From: Bombyx mori
Taxonomy: Eukaryota > Arthropoda > Insecta > Lepidoptera > Bombycidae
Reading direction: 5' to 3'
Length of the DNA: 64,000 bases
Assembly: GCF_030269925.1 (NCBI RefSeq)
Contig: NC_085107.1
Location: forward strand, 1,488,001 to 1,552,000
In this document: one piece after another, positions 40,752 through 52,275 of the stretch
Layout: every line of letters begins with the position of its first letter
How positions within the stretch are numbered: position 1 is the first letter of the stretch
Program-made: the position numbers and the translations under genes
Notes under the pieces: model-generated
Database searches by the model: none
What the model was told of the DNA's origin: nothing
The model's input: the letters and a program-made list of their open reading frames with translations, nothing else

Positions 40752-40831
40752 GTGGACGGATCCTAATGGAATTTATTTTACACAGTCTATTGTGGACGGA
40801 TCCTAATGGAATTTATTTTACACAGTCTATT
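40752..40831. repeat. Perfect 40-bp tandem duplication
   Basis: Two identical adjacent units start GTGGACGGATCCTAATGG and end TACACAGTCTATT. No mismatch, so the event is recent. Confidence 0.95.
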
Positions 40832-43600
40832 GACTGAAGTTAAATGTTGTACTTATATCCGGCATGACAAGACAACTCGGCTGAAAATAAAAAAAATATT
40901 TAACCATTGAAACATTTATAAATTATTATTTTTTAAGTTCTCTTTAGGTTGTGATCTTTGTTGTATTTTATTTTTATTTTAAATATTTTGAATGAAAGTC
41001 TTCACCGTACAACGATAAAAACTATTAAACGTCCATTTAATTTACTATAAAAATTGTTTAGTTTTTTTTTCTACCTTAGTGCCCAAACAAGCGTAATCAT
41101 ATAGATATATTACAAATAATCATTGGTATGTATTCTACGTAATTTATGATAATATGATTATGATAATATATATAATGTTTATAATATAATTACGATAATA
41201 GATTTTCGTGCACTTGTAGTAACAGCAGAGTAAAACTTGTATTTAGTATGCTTTTATGCGATATGATTACTGATTTTGAATCTTATTTGGCATATTTGGA
41301 TTTTGATTCTTATTCTTTTTTTTTTCATGAATAAAAATACAGTTATGGCATATGAATGGAGTAACTATTCTCATGAATTCATAATTAAAAAAAACAATGT
41401 CTGCAGTTAGTATAGTATAATACAATTTGTGTCAAATAGAATATTTAAAGATTTCTAATTACCTCCTTTTTATTGATATTGAAATATAAACATTGTATTT
41501 GTCCTGCCTCTATTGGTAAAAAATAGCAGTAATGAAATGCTGATAAGATCCCTTATCCAATGTAATGATAGTTTTAAAATTATGACTTCAAAGTCATAAC
41601 GTTTTAGACATGCCTAATGTGACATACAAATATTTATACATTTTTTGTGGCTTTGCCAAGTTTATATTCAAATCGCATCCGTTTTGTATGATACTATGCG
41701 TGACTCCGCGATTACTCACAAGAGGTCGCTAGTTCGAAATTTAATCGGTGTCTCAAATGCTTTCAGCTCTTCTGAAACTCACGTACGTAATGCGAAGGAT
41801 TTCTTTCGTAATGGCGGTGTCAGAGGTACAGCCAGCACCCTGTCTAATGGTAGTCTTCTCATTGAAATCGGCATCGATGAAAATTCCCAAAATTTCGGCT
41901 CCGATTTTAACGAGTAACTTATGCATAATATTATAATAATATAATACTAATTAGCTAATACATACGCACAATACTTATAAGTCTTATCACGTAATATATT
42001 CAAAGGGAAATAAATGTATTTTTTGACATTAACCTTCATCACACGTTTTTACATAAATAATGTACCTATCTAAAAAGATAACATAAGACAAAATGTACAT
42101 ATTTTATATTATTAGAGATTCGTATTTTATGAAATGTTATTGAGATTCGTAATAAATTGATATGTTCAGCATGAAACTAAAAGGATATTTGATTAAATTT
42201 TAAACCAAGCAATTATTACATAATATATTTTTCAATTATATTAAAGTTAGTCAGAAACCATTACAACGGTAACTAATACGGTTTAATGGCCCTTAAATTA
42301 AATTAAATATAAATAAAAAAAAAAACACATTTTCTAATTTCGATTAAAGTCTTGTTTTCTCAGTCAACTTTTATATTGAAATAATTTAGATTTCGGATCC
42401 ACTTTCATTAAAATGTTTTTTAATCATAATTTTGACAATTGCTAGAAGGACTATTATTATCAACACAGAATACAGTTAATTATGTTTCAAATGTGGTAGG
42501 AATCTACTAGTCAATCAGCACGCGTAGACAATATCGTCTTATTTTTGGCGCGAACTATTCGCGCGTTCTTGCACAGCAGGCCGGTCAATGACCTAGGTAC
42601 ATTCTTTGGACTTCATATTTAAAGGTATCGGAGGGCGTTTATGGCAAGTTTGGAAACAATAACGAAAAATGATTAATTGTGTATTTTTTTAATTGTAGCA
42701 AAATTCTGGCTACGGATCGTTCAAATTACAATCATCTAATAAAATAAAATCGAGATAAAATATATTTTTTAAATAGTCCCAATTAAAATGTCGAATCTTA
42801 ATTCGTTGAAAAACATATGAGATTATAAGTTAAATCTCAGTGCATAGTTGTATCCTTAATGCGTTTTATAAATAAATACATTGCTTATTTAACATCGGAA
42901 TCTCTGGTTGAGTTTGATACATAAAATCTACTTAATCAATGTTATTATATTAAGATAATAGTTATCGCCTTTCGCCTATCCCAGAACGTATAGGTAACGC
43001 ATGTAAGGTATCAAGGTGCTTTCAAATTTGCATCGACAATGTTTGATTTATTATATTTTTTGTCTTTCAGCGTTCGCGCTAATTAATATTTCACTAAACG
43101 ATCGTGGTATCAGTTTTTGAAACTAACTTTTGTATTTTCATTATTTTATCAAATAAATATTCTAAGCTTCTGATTTTTTTTTTATATCTTATCACAAAGA
43201 TAAATAGGGATGTAAGTATTGTATTTTTTTAAATTTTGTTGTATGGTAGCAATGTAGTAACCAAAGACAAATGTTCTGTTAGTTCGCCCGAGCTCTTAGT
43301 GGATTGTATATTTTTGTGGTGCTTAAGAATGATTTGAATAAAGCAATTATGTAACGATTTAAAAAAAAAAACACGCTACATCTATGTAGCATTATGAAGG
43401 AATTTATTTAGTTGAAAAATTACAAGCTGTGTGAAATTTAGTCATTGTAGTATTAATTTACATTTACATTTGAATATTAAATTCAGTTAATTGATATAAA
43501 TAAAGTGTATTTTATATTCTGCTGTATGTTTATTTCATTTTTCTTTTAACGTTTTCATGTTTGAGGTGAACCTTCAGTTGCATACAATTGTTGGTGTTTT
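40832..43600. other. AT-rich intergenic DNA
   Basis: No gene or known repeat is recognised. AATAAA motifs near 43336 and 43499 have no assigned transcript. A 90-codon + frame at 41645 has no domain and is not supported. Confidence 0.45.
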
Positions 43601-43604
43601 AATG

Positions 43605-43748
43605 ATTTTTTATTTATTGCTTAGATTGCTGGACGAGCTCACAGCCCACCTGGTGTAAAGTGGTTACTGGAGCCCGTCGACATCTACAACGTAAATGGCG
43701 CCACCCACCTTGAGATATAAGTTCTAAGACCTCAGTATACTTACAGTT
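43605..43748 (-). repeat. Bm1 SINE, 3' fragment
   Basis: TTATTGCTTAGATTGCTGG through CACCCACCTTGAGATATAAG, stopping near TCAGTATACTTACAG. Only the 3' half of the body is present. Confidence 0.85.
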
Positions 43749-43918
43749 ACAGTTGAATACATAAATTTATTATCGAATAATGAAACTTCAATTGAAATTT
43801 GACCCTGTCTGTTATTATTATGCGTGGTGGTCTATCATAATATAATCAAGGCACAAAAATATTGAATATTATCCCAAAAAAATAATATCAGAGGAACGCA
43901 GATTATATGCAGTAAAAA

Positions 43919-44072
43919 CATTTTTTTTTGCTTAGATGAGCGTTGCGATGCGTGGATGAGCTCACAGTCCACCTGGTGTTAAGTGTAACTGGAGCCCATA
44001 GACGTCTACAACGTAAATGCGCCACCCACCTTGAGATATAAGTTCTGAGGTCTCAGTATAGTTACAAGCTAA
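43919..44072 (-). repeat. Bm1 SINE, 3' fragment
   Basis: TTTTTTTTTGCTTAGATGAG, an extra GCGTTGCGATGCGTGG, then the normal body to CTCAGTATAGTTACAAG. A second partial copy 170 bp from the first. Confidence 0.85.
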
Positions 44073-45256
44073 ACGCATATTTCATTCTATACATACGTTA
44101 GTGATCGTATTTTTTAATTTAAAACGCGTCTCTTACTACGAATATATTCCGTTTTTAGATTGGCTTGTAACGAACGCACGGCAACCAAAAATAACTGTTT
44201 TGTCTTACTAGAACCTTGCGTTGGATGAAATATGTATAATGGAATTTCTCTTGCAATAGGGAATGCCGTGTATAAGAGAAATGACATCTTCACCATTTAA
44301 ATATATTTAAAATTGTATATGGAAAAAAAATATTAAAATCTTTCAGTAAAAATAAACTGCTTGAAATATATTTTATATGTTACTGCCATCTACAGGAGCA
44401 ATGAGGAGCTAATAACAAGCCATCTAGTGACCAACGTCCGTAAACAGAATGTGTATAAGAGAAAGTAGCTCGCTTTTTCTCTCTTCAAGATCTAGTGGTT
44501 CAATCGAAATTACAGCTTCCACTTGGAGACGACCTGATAGTTACACTGGAACTTTATCGTATAAATACCACCAGCGTTGGGGTCGAAGTATTAACGAAAT
44601 TCATGGAATAACAAACAGGATAAGAGAACTAGGATAGATAGCGCCCTATTTTAAAATATATAAAAAGTATCCACATACTAAACCTAAGAAGAAGCTATAG
44701 ATCGATATGTGTATCGTCGCTGTCTATTTTAATAATATTTAGGTTTCAATTGCGCTCGAAAGTCAAATCAAAGAAGCCGTTATTGTTTTGCGGCTGAAAT
44801 TGTTAGCGCGGCAGTGGCAAGCCGTGCGTGCCATTTTTTAAACAGCCAAACATAATTTCGTAATAAAATGAACTGGTTTATAAAGCATCCTAACATTTTA
44901 AACGATTATCAGTGAAAGATGATTAAACTACTTTTTTAAGTTTCTAAGACTATTTCGTCGAGAACAACTTCTTCAAAGCTTTGACTAAACAAATTACCCT
45001 TTGCGGCTTACAATAACGTTACAGCTTTGCAAAAGACCTGTCGACTTTGTTGCGAATGGCTTGCGGCGAGCACAATATTAAGTTTTACACAGGGAAAAAA
45101 ACACATTTTATCCAATAAATTAGACAGAAAAGATTTTTATTCTCATCTTTATTTTTAATCTGTTTGTATTGTAAGCTAATAGTTAAAGAGCCTTCTTTGT
45201 ATTTGAAAATATTTATTAGAATTTCAGTTTAATATCCTCTCTCATCAACAATGATT
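44073..45256. other. intergenic DNA downstream of KIFBP
   Basis: No supported gene. A 62-codon + frame at 44449 is Ser/Arg-rich without a domain. Confidence 0.4.
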
Positions 45257-45266
45257 TTTATTTATT
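45257..45266 (-). terminator. KIFBP poly(A) signals
   Basis: Overlapping AATAAATAAA on the - strand lies 75-85 bases past the stop codon, the right distance for a short 3' untranslated region. Confidence 0.6.
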
Positions 45267-45340
45267 TGGGTGTCTTTTCAATTTAATATTATTTAGGATT
45301 TCATAGTAATTGAGTAAACCTTTGATTTTGCTAGTTGTTT

Positions 45341-46993
45341 TCAGTTTTTCAGTATTCCAGTTCCAAAACTAAGCTGCGAAGGCGTCTTAAGTCCCAAATG
45401 TCCGCTCAGGCGATACAGCTTTTCATTCAAAGAAGTGGTAGCTTCCATCTTACGCAGAAACACATTCTTGCATGATGTATTGAGAGTTTTCTCTGTAATC
45501 GTTTTAGTTGAATCAGAATCTAAAGAGTTTATGATCGAATCTGCATCGTTGTCAAGGTTGAATATGTTCGTTTGTGACTCCTGCCGCCAAAGCTTCTGCA
45601 AGTTCAAAGCCATCAACTCTAACTGAACTTGTGATAGTTCTCTGATGACATCTATCTGAACCGACATCATGTTGTCGCAGGTCTTTAACAAAGAATTCAG
45701 GTTTTCTAAAACGTCAGCGCGGCGCTTCTGTATGCTGTATTGGTTGTCTATGTTCCTCTCGAAGAAAGCAAGGTGCTCATACAACTCAGCGAGCTGTAGA
45801 GAACACGATATGTATTGAGCCGAATGGTGTTCAAAGTCGTAGTAATGTTTAGCTCGCATGAGCCATTTGTGTGTAAAAGCAAAAAGTTTTCTAGCATCTT
45901 CTGCTGTACATACCAAACCTAAAGGTACTTTGCTTTCCATTTCTATCAAATCTAATGAGGGAAAGCTGAAAAGCTTTTCGGGAGTACCGTCTCCTTTTGA
46001 TTTTTCAGCTCCTAAGTCTTTTAGGTTTTCTTCTTGAATTTTAGTGTCATGATTATCATCAGCCATTTCCACAGTCTTCCATAAGTCAGTTCTGCAAGAC
46101 GGCTCTGAGAAATATTTGTTTAAGATCTTCTTTTTGGATAGCTTGAACAGTGTGAGCCCGTACTTGACCCAATGGTGACTCAATTCTAAAAAGTGAATTT
46201 CGAAATCTGCCTTTTGGAGTACAAATTCCTCTGGCATCAATTTGCAGTTGTCGTGACACGTCCTGAGCACGTGGTACGCAGCACAGAGATGGTGTCGAGC
46301 GTTACCCATTTGATTAAGGTATGTAAAATAGTTACCTAAGCGTGCTGTCTTCAAAGCCCAGTCCTGAGGCGTTCCTTCTTTCATTTCCAGCTGCCTTCGT
46401 AGAGCGGTATGATTGTAAAGTACATATTTTTCAGGACAATTCAATTTGTTATACAAAAATGCTTGCATCTGGACGTTGTTTGTAATGACTTTGTCAATTT
46501 TTTCTGGATTCACACGTTTGATGTTAGCGATCGATTCTGTGGTGAATAAGTCTTCTGCGTCTAAAAACTTATCGGTTTGTGATTTTTCTATTTTGTCATA
46601 GAGTTCCTCCATGCTTTTCAGAATGTTTGAAGCCTGAGTGAACTGATCAAGCTGTATAAGATAATAACAAAGCAGATTTTGAACTTTCAATAAAATAAAT
46701 AGACATTCTTCTCGGATTGCGTATGGTTTTAATTTGTCGAACGCAACTTGAAGGATATTCTTTTTTTCTACGAGAGAGCAAGGCATAGTTTTGGCGGAAA
46801 GAAGAGATAAATAGGCGTCCATTGCAAGAGACCTCACGTACTGGTCGTGATTCTCCTTACCCAAAGCTACCAGTTCCATGCCCAGGGTGTGCATGTCTTT
46901 CTTGAGACTTTGAAGGCGTTCCATTGAACTCTTATTCTTGATTACGTTCCTCACATTTTCGAACGTAGTTGTTATTCGATCTAATGTTTCCAT
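45341..46993 (-). CDS. KIFBP: KIF-binding protein (KBP) homologue, single exon
   Basis: An intact 550-codon frame starts at an ATG with G at -3 and +4. KBP binds the motor domains of kinesin-3 and some other kinesins, blocks microtubule binding and so shapes axonal transport; it is cytosolic. The match to the family is by ordered helix-repeat blocks: VQNLLCYYLIQLDQFTQA (residues 103-120), RRQLEMKEGTPQDWALK (199-215), GNARHHLCAAYHVL (230-243), HHWVKYGLTLF (273-283), and later TAEDARKLFAFTHKWLMRAK with LAFFER and KRRADVLENL. All-alpha and TPR-like, with no signal peptide or membrane segment. Human KBP is about 620 residues. Here the last part is shorter and diverged (Asn/Ser/Thr-rich, from about 460). 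It is intronless, unlike the mammalian gene. It is convergent with SLC35C2. Confidence 0.88.
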   Translation of the reverse strand: METLDRITTTFENVRNVIKNKSSMERLQSLKKDMHTLGMELVALGKENHDQYVRSLAMDAYLSLLSAKTMPCSLVEKKNILQVAFDKLKPYAIREECLFILLKVQNLLCYYLIQLDQFTQASNILKSMEELYDKIEKSQTDKFLDAEDLFTTESIANIKRVNPEKIDKVITNNVQMQAFLYNKLNCPEKYVLYNHTALRRQLEMKEGTPQDWALKTARLGNYFTYLNQMGNARHHLCAAYHVLRTCHDNCKLMPEEFVLQKADFEIHFLELSHHWVKYGLTLFKLSKKKILNKYFSEPSCRTDLWKTVEMADDNHDTKIQEENLKDLGAEKSKGDGTPEKLFSFPSLDLIEMESKVPLGLVCTAEDARKLFAFTHKWLMRAKHYYDFEHHSAQYISCSLQLAELYEHLAFFERNIDNQYSIQKRRADVLENLNSLLKTCDNMMSVQIDVIRELSQVQLELMALNLQKLWRQESQTNIFNLDNDADSIINSLDSDSTKTITEKTLNTSCKNVFLRKMEATTSLNEKLYRLSGHLGLKTPSQLSFGTGILKN

Positions 46994-47165
46994 AACGGAT
47001 TTAAAACACTTGAAATTTATTTTCTAATTATCTAAATATAACAACGACTATAAAGAATTTTTATTCCGAACTGTCAGTTGTAGAAAATTGTTTTCTTGTC
47101 ATTATAGACAAAAAAAGATTTTTTACCATTATTATTTGTTTTAATTAAATACTTCTTTATATAAT
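46994..47165 (-). promoter_or_regulatory. KIFBP upstream region
   Basis: A short AT-rich stretch between the start codon and the nearest repeat is the only room for a core promoter next to the gene. No TATA box is evident; assigned by position. Confidence 0.3.
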
Positions 47166-47300
47166 AAACTAGCGACCCGTCCTCGCTTCGCTTCGTGGAC
47201 TATAATTTAGTATTGTTTTTATTGAATTTTCTTATATACAAATCTGATAGGATATTGTATAGTGAATCGTTTGTAGTACCTCCATGACTCTATGGCTCTA
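47166..47300. repeat. Unclassified lepidopteran dispersed repeat
   Basis: ACTAGCGACCCGTCCTCGCT and TCGCTTCGTGGACT match the opening of the repeat at 18903. The rest is too diverged to follow. Confidence 0.45.
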
Positions 47301-47739
47301 TGACTCCATGGGTCTACCACGTGGCTCTCTAAATTGTGAGCACTGCCGTTTCCCTTTTTTTCTTGACTAAAATTTTTCTTGAATAGCTTTTGTTACTCCA
47401 TATAGCGTCATTTGAAAGCAAATATTGTATGGCTGGATATGAGTCAATGAATGTTTAGAATCTGGCCCATTTCAACCAATTAATATGTGGCTTTGATGGC
47501 GGTACCAATGGCGTCAATTTCATTTTACCGCTCGCACAACACAATCTAGAAGCTTCATTTTTAAACTTAAATGCCTTGAAATACTGACACACAACGTTAA
47601 TTGGTCCGCACAGGAACAATTTGTTCTAAGCTTTAAAATTCAGTGTTTTACATCTTATGTATTTTTAAATATAATTCCGACCGAAGCATTTGTTTTAAAC
47701 GGTTTTCAGTTTTATTACATTCTCTTTTACGATATTTCC

Positions 47740-47999
47740 TGGCGGTAGGAGGAGGTAGGACCTCCTGTGAGTCCGCACGGTAGGTACTACAACTCTGCCT
47801 ATTTCAGCCGTGAAGCAGTAATGCGTTTCGGTTTGAAGGGTGGGGCAGCCGTTGTAACTATACTGAGACATTTGAACTCACATCTCAAGGTGGGAGGTGC
47901 CATTTACGTTATACATGTCTATGGGCTTCGGTAACCACATAACATCAGGTGGGCTGGGATCTCATCCACCAATCTACGCATTAAAAAAATAATAAAAAA
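47740..47999 (+). repeat. Bm1 SINE, 5'-truncated body
   Basis: It starts CTGGCGGTAGGAGGAGGTAG (a small internal GGAGGTA duplication) and runs to an AAAAAAATAATAAAAAAA tail. Confidence 0.9.
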
Positions 48000-48324
48000 A
48001 TTGCAGCACGCATTCTGTCAATGTTCTGTCAAACGTCATAAGGTTACATTAGAAATTTTAATATGTGGTAGTTATTTATTTTTTAATTTTCTAATTTTGC
48101 GCGCATTTTTCTTAATTTTTTGCTCTCATAAAAACCTTCTCCTGACAATAAAAAACGCAACAAAAAAGAATTATCCAATTTGTTGCTGGCGTTCTGAAGT
48201 TACGCGCGTGCATACATAATATACATTACGCAGATTCAATTTTACATATACCTAAGATCAAAACAAAATACATCTTAAATACTTTTCATCGGTAATCTTC
48301 ATTGAATAGCGATAAAATATATGT

Positions 48325-48725
48325 AGTGATTTTATTATTATTGCACAGACAAGAGAAGGAGTTCGCGGCCCTCCTCTTGTTAAGTGGTTACCAGAGTCCA
48401 TAGATATCACAACGTAAATCACGCCACCCAATTTGAGATTTGAAATCAAGGTTATATATCATAGATTATACACTTAATATATTTGAGGTTATATATTGAC
48501 ACATTATCATTTTTGCGGGGTTGATTTTAATTTCACTATGTTATTCCTTCATCGTTGAAGTCATTCGTGGATATGAATTAAGTAAGTTAATTATAAATTT
48601 ATATGTTTATAATTGGTATAAAATTGGTATGGGCTTTGTGCAGGATTTGATTATCGGCACAATCGTGTAGCTCGTTACAAGTAAAACAAGCGTCTCATAA
48701 TTTAGGCCACGACGATTTCATATTA
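48325..48725 (-). repeat. Old full-length Bm1 SINE
   Basis: The decayed body is at 48325-48450. The linker with TTATTCCTTCATCGTTGAAG is near 48542, and the head end TTAGGCCACGACGATTTC near 48701. The body has a large internal deletion. Confidence 0.7.
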
Positions 48726-48769
48726 TGTGTGAACTTTGTATGATATCCATTGTATTTTCCCTACACATT

Positions 48770-49690
48770 TGTCGGTAGCCTTAGGGGCTATTCCACTTTC
48801 AATCTGAGATAATTTGCTAACACCTAGCCCAAGCAAGACCAGTGCTTCGCAGAATCTTCCAAAGGATAGATGCCACCCACTGAGAAGATCCGGCGCGAAA
48901 CTCAGTGTGCTGTGTCTATGGGCTAGTTCGTTCGACGAACTCTTCGACGTTTAGTTTATGCTGTTGGTTTCCCAAATAAATAAATAAGTAATCTAGGAGT
49001 TTGACGAGGACCGAGACCGGTGCTTGAGGGGTCTAAAAGCATCGGGAGTGGATCCTGAGGATCCGACAAGACATGTTTCGGGCGACGGCGATTTTGCATT
49101 GCTCCATCGCCTGGGTCGGATATGTAATTAGCGGCGGTCACGATTAAAAGGTTATCATGTAGCACCGTTTTGTCGAAGTACCGTTTTGACGCAACCTTAA
49201 GATACTTACGTATCGGTTCTAATAAATATATAGATCGTCGTGAAGGCCGTCATTCCTTACGTACCACGTTTTTCCGACAGCTATCCTGCAGAAATTGGAT
49301 TGAATGACCTGGAGAATCTTTATGTGCCTGAGAACTGGCCCAGGTCATGAAGAAGCGTATGCAAGTTTTGTAGAATGTCACCTTGTTCCGAAGGGTCAAT
49401 TTATTTCGCTTGCGGGTAATGGAGTAGAGTCGACCGAGTAGGAATATGGCTCGGTCGCGTACTGACTTAATGTGGGGTCCAAATGTTCAAAGGTCCTGGC
49501 GAGAGTGACGCCCAAGTGCTTGGCTTTCGAAGCCCACAGTATGGGATGGCGGGAATGAAGTTACCGCGCATAATTCGTGACGAGATACTGGCAGTGGTGT
49601 CAGGAGAATGACCCCTTCTGAAGAGCACGGCTCTGCTTTTCGTGGGGTTGATGTCGATGCGCCATTTCCGAAATCACTGTCCTAAGTTGT
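48770..49690 (-). pseudogene. Jockey-clade LINE, pol C-terminal third plus 3' region
   Basis: The longest Jockey copy here. Read on the - strand with several frame changes and stops, it gives DINPTKSRAVLF, the stretch ASKAKHLGVTLARTFE, SNFCRIAVGKTWYVRN, and near the end IRPRRW. These are the palm/thumb and C-terminal landmarks of Jockey reverse transcriptases. The catalytic YxDD is upstream of the truncation. The 3' region matches the other copies. Confidence 0.8.
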
Positions 49691-49904
49691 TTTAACTGGC
49701 TCAGCTAACTGATCTGGAAAATATCGAAACATGTTAGATACTTGTACGAATTCGCGGATTGTGTTATAGCTCATAATGACTGTCGAACCTTTTAAATTAT
49801 AAGACATCATAGCAGAGGCCAAGAAAATGGTATCTATGCACATGAACTGACAATATACTCTAAAATCAAGCATTTAGATCTTAGACTTTTCTTTGTATCA
49901 TCTT

Positions 49905-50322
49905 CTTCTTCTTCTTAGTCGAATACTTTATTGCTGAAGGTCGTGTCCCTGAAAGCCCTTCGTGGCTCTTTGTACCATCAGCTTCCATTTGCTTCGGTTT
50001 TCGGCTTCTCTCAGGGCAGTCGCAACAGAGAGTCCAGTGAGCGCAGTTATCTGATCTGACCAACGGTTTGGTGACCGGCCATCGGGTCTTTTCCTTCTAC
50101 ATTGCCCAACTCAGTCAATCTTTCAAGGTTGTCTGGTGGTCGCCGAGCAATGTGACCAAAGTAACCAAGAACCTTCTGGTAGCAAATCGTCGACAGTCTC
50201 GTTTCTATACGAAGTTGCTCGAGGACAGATTTTTTTGTTCTCTTGGCGGTCCACGGTATGTGGAGCATTCTTCGCCAACACCACATCTCGAACGCTTCTA
50301 TTTTTTTCCGCTCTTTCATCAA
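49905..50322 (-). pseudogene. RTE-clade LINE, pol C-terminal fragment
   Basis: The - strand reads KKIEAFEMWCWRRMLHIPWT, a TRLSTICYQKVLGYFGHIAR stretch and DNLERLTELGNVEGK. This block is diagnostic of RTE polyprotein C-termini. After a frameshift it continues toward LRLP...SRKPKQMEADG. It ends in an AGAAGAAGAAGAAG tail, the microsatellite-like 3' end usual for RTE. Confidence 0.85.
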
Positions 50323-51698
50323 ATAAGGTTTAAGTTCAATAAATGATGTAACGTGAGATTTTTTTGGGAATTTTCAGCCGATTTATGAATAGAGTACGTA
50401 ATATCAGGTATACTATACCTGATACCTAATACAACATACCAATAACTCATACGAGCTATATTCATCCAACAACTTTGATTTTAATATAAGTCTAATAATT
50501 TTCAGAACTACATCATACATTAGGGCTAAAATAAGTTTGTTTCTCCAATGTAAACTAGGAAAACCCATCAGCAAGTCCTGACATAAATGAAAATAATAAT
50601 ATACGTAGTTTGGAGTTTACCTTCGTGTGTAAGCCCTAACACAGACACGAACTTAGGTTTCATAAAAATATTTAAATTATTATAGTATCCTTTACTATAC
50701 GTACTATACTATAATTTTTGTTTTTTGTGTAATCAACTTTGAAATTGTTTTCCCATTTTGTGCATTTTTTGCACAATGTTTTTCTATAATTTTTTTTACC
50801 CGGCTACCGGAATGAGTGAGAATGTTGTGTTTTCAAGCGCGTGTACGTATGTGTAATTTTTGGTACGGTCTGTAGCCTGAACATTTTGATGGATTTCAAC
50901 AAACTAGAGTTCCCGCAGTAGTCGAAATTCGACTATAATATAAACTCTTCTATAATCACAAATTTCGCCAAGGCTACACTATAAAAAATATTAATAAAGA
51001 CAAACAGTATTTAATCTAATCTCAATTTGACCACAGACGTCAAGAACAAAAGTTTGACAATAAATAGTATGCATGCGTGTGTGCGTTAAATACATGGTAT
51101 GTAGTGTGTGTAATGTTTTCTTTATTGATTTAATGTATATTTTATGCATTATTTAAAAAAAATAATTAGCATTGTGCACTTCTTCTCTATATTCTCTATA
51201 AGTGTAGAAAATTTCATATTCCTCCGTCCCCGTAATTTTCGTAAAAAGGGATACAAAGTTTTTCCTTCACGTATTAATATATAGATGAGACATCAGTACA
51301 TTCGTATCACCGATTCTGCTCATAAGTTAACTTGAATATTTCTAAAGCCGGCCTCTTATTAATTCAAATGGAAATATAAGGGAAGGCTGTGTTAGCAGTG
51401 CGTGGAAATTTACTCTGCAACGTGTTATGCTCTAAACATTATTCATTGGTAAATGCAGAATGATGATGATGTCTGCAGCGTTGTTTTCTTTTTAAATTCA
51501 ATAGTACAGTAATTAATTGCTTGCTGTGTCGTAATTAAAACGGTAAGCTATATTGCTGTGAGATAGCATAGGTTTGTTATAACAATTGTCTTGAAGATTT
51601 GATCAATAATGAATTATATGCATCAGCGAAGGTATTACGGAGCGTATAATATGTAGTTTAATTTTTAGCTGTAGACGAGTAAACGTGTCTACTGCCTT
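50323..51698. other. AT-rich intergenic DNA
   Basis: No gene is seen. A perfect palindrome with 11-bp arms (TATCAGGTATA, one-base centre) lies at 50402-50424. Its role is unknown. Confidence 0.45.
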
Positions 51699-52060
51699 TT
51701 TTTTTATCAGGAGGAAATCGCCGGACTCCCACCCTCGCCCACTGGGGATGGATGGCGGGGCATGTCGGAGTCGAACCGACTAAAACCTCCTGTCGCTCAA
51801 CAACCCACGTCCGAGCCTCGCATGAGACAGAACTCATGAAAAGGCAAGGGGAGGAGAGTGAAGCGTTTAGTGCGGAGCACATCTCTCCCATCACCCTGCC
51901 CCTCGGGACGCCGGGCCAGCGATCGTCGGCGCCACGACCACCAGCCCTCTCGGTCGGCAGGCTGTCCGAAGCCCGCCTAGATGGCGCCGGTTTGAATGGG
52001 TTATCCTACGAAATACCCCGCTGGGTCAGAACCAGCGTGAGTCGAGGATAGCCAGCCTTC
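51699..52060. repeat. Unclassified GC-rich LINE-like fragment
   Basis: A T-run is followed by ATCAGGAGGAAATCGCCGGA and GC-rich sequence that includes GAAATACCCCGCTGGGTCAG. The last phrase recalls the LINE 3' region at 10590. The composition is sharply unlike the flanks. Family and strand are uncertain. Confidence 0.45.
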
Positions 52061-52169
52061 CATCACCCGGATGCTCTTGCGTAAAACGCGTGCAGAGCAG
52101 AGCTCATATTAAAGGGTTGCAGCAACGCATAATTTTTCCAACCTAAATGCCGCCAATCCATCTTGAGCC

Positions 52170-52275
52170 TTATTTTTTGATGCCATTGTGGGCCGAAAAT
52201 AGTATCTGATGGTAACTGGCTACTGTCACTCATGGACCTCAGCAATATTAAGGGAACAGTCGAGCCGCTGGTTAC
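52170..52275 (-). repeat. Second SINE-like family, decayed
   Basis: GATGCCATTGTGGGC, ATCTGATGGTAACTGGC, TCACTCATGGACCTCAGCAA and GAGCCGCTGGTTA are in order, but diverged. Confidence 0.55.

Noticed and set aside
40832..43600. A hidden gene ending near the AATAAA at 43499
   Set aside because: No exon-like frame or splice pair could be recognised upstream on the + strand. A long untranslated region cannot be excluded.
50402..50424. Perfect 11-bp-arm palindrome
   Set aside because: Reported only as a landmark. A short AT-rich palindrome is expected by chance in 64 kb, and no partner feature supports a function.
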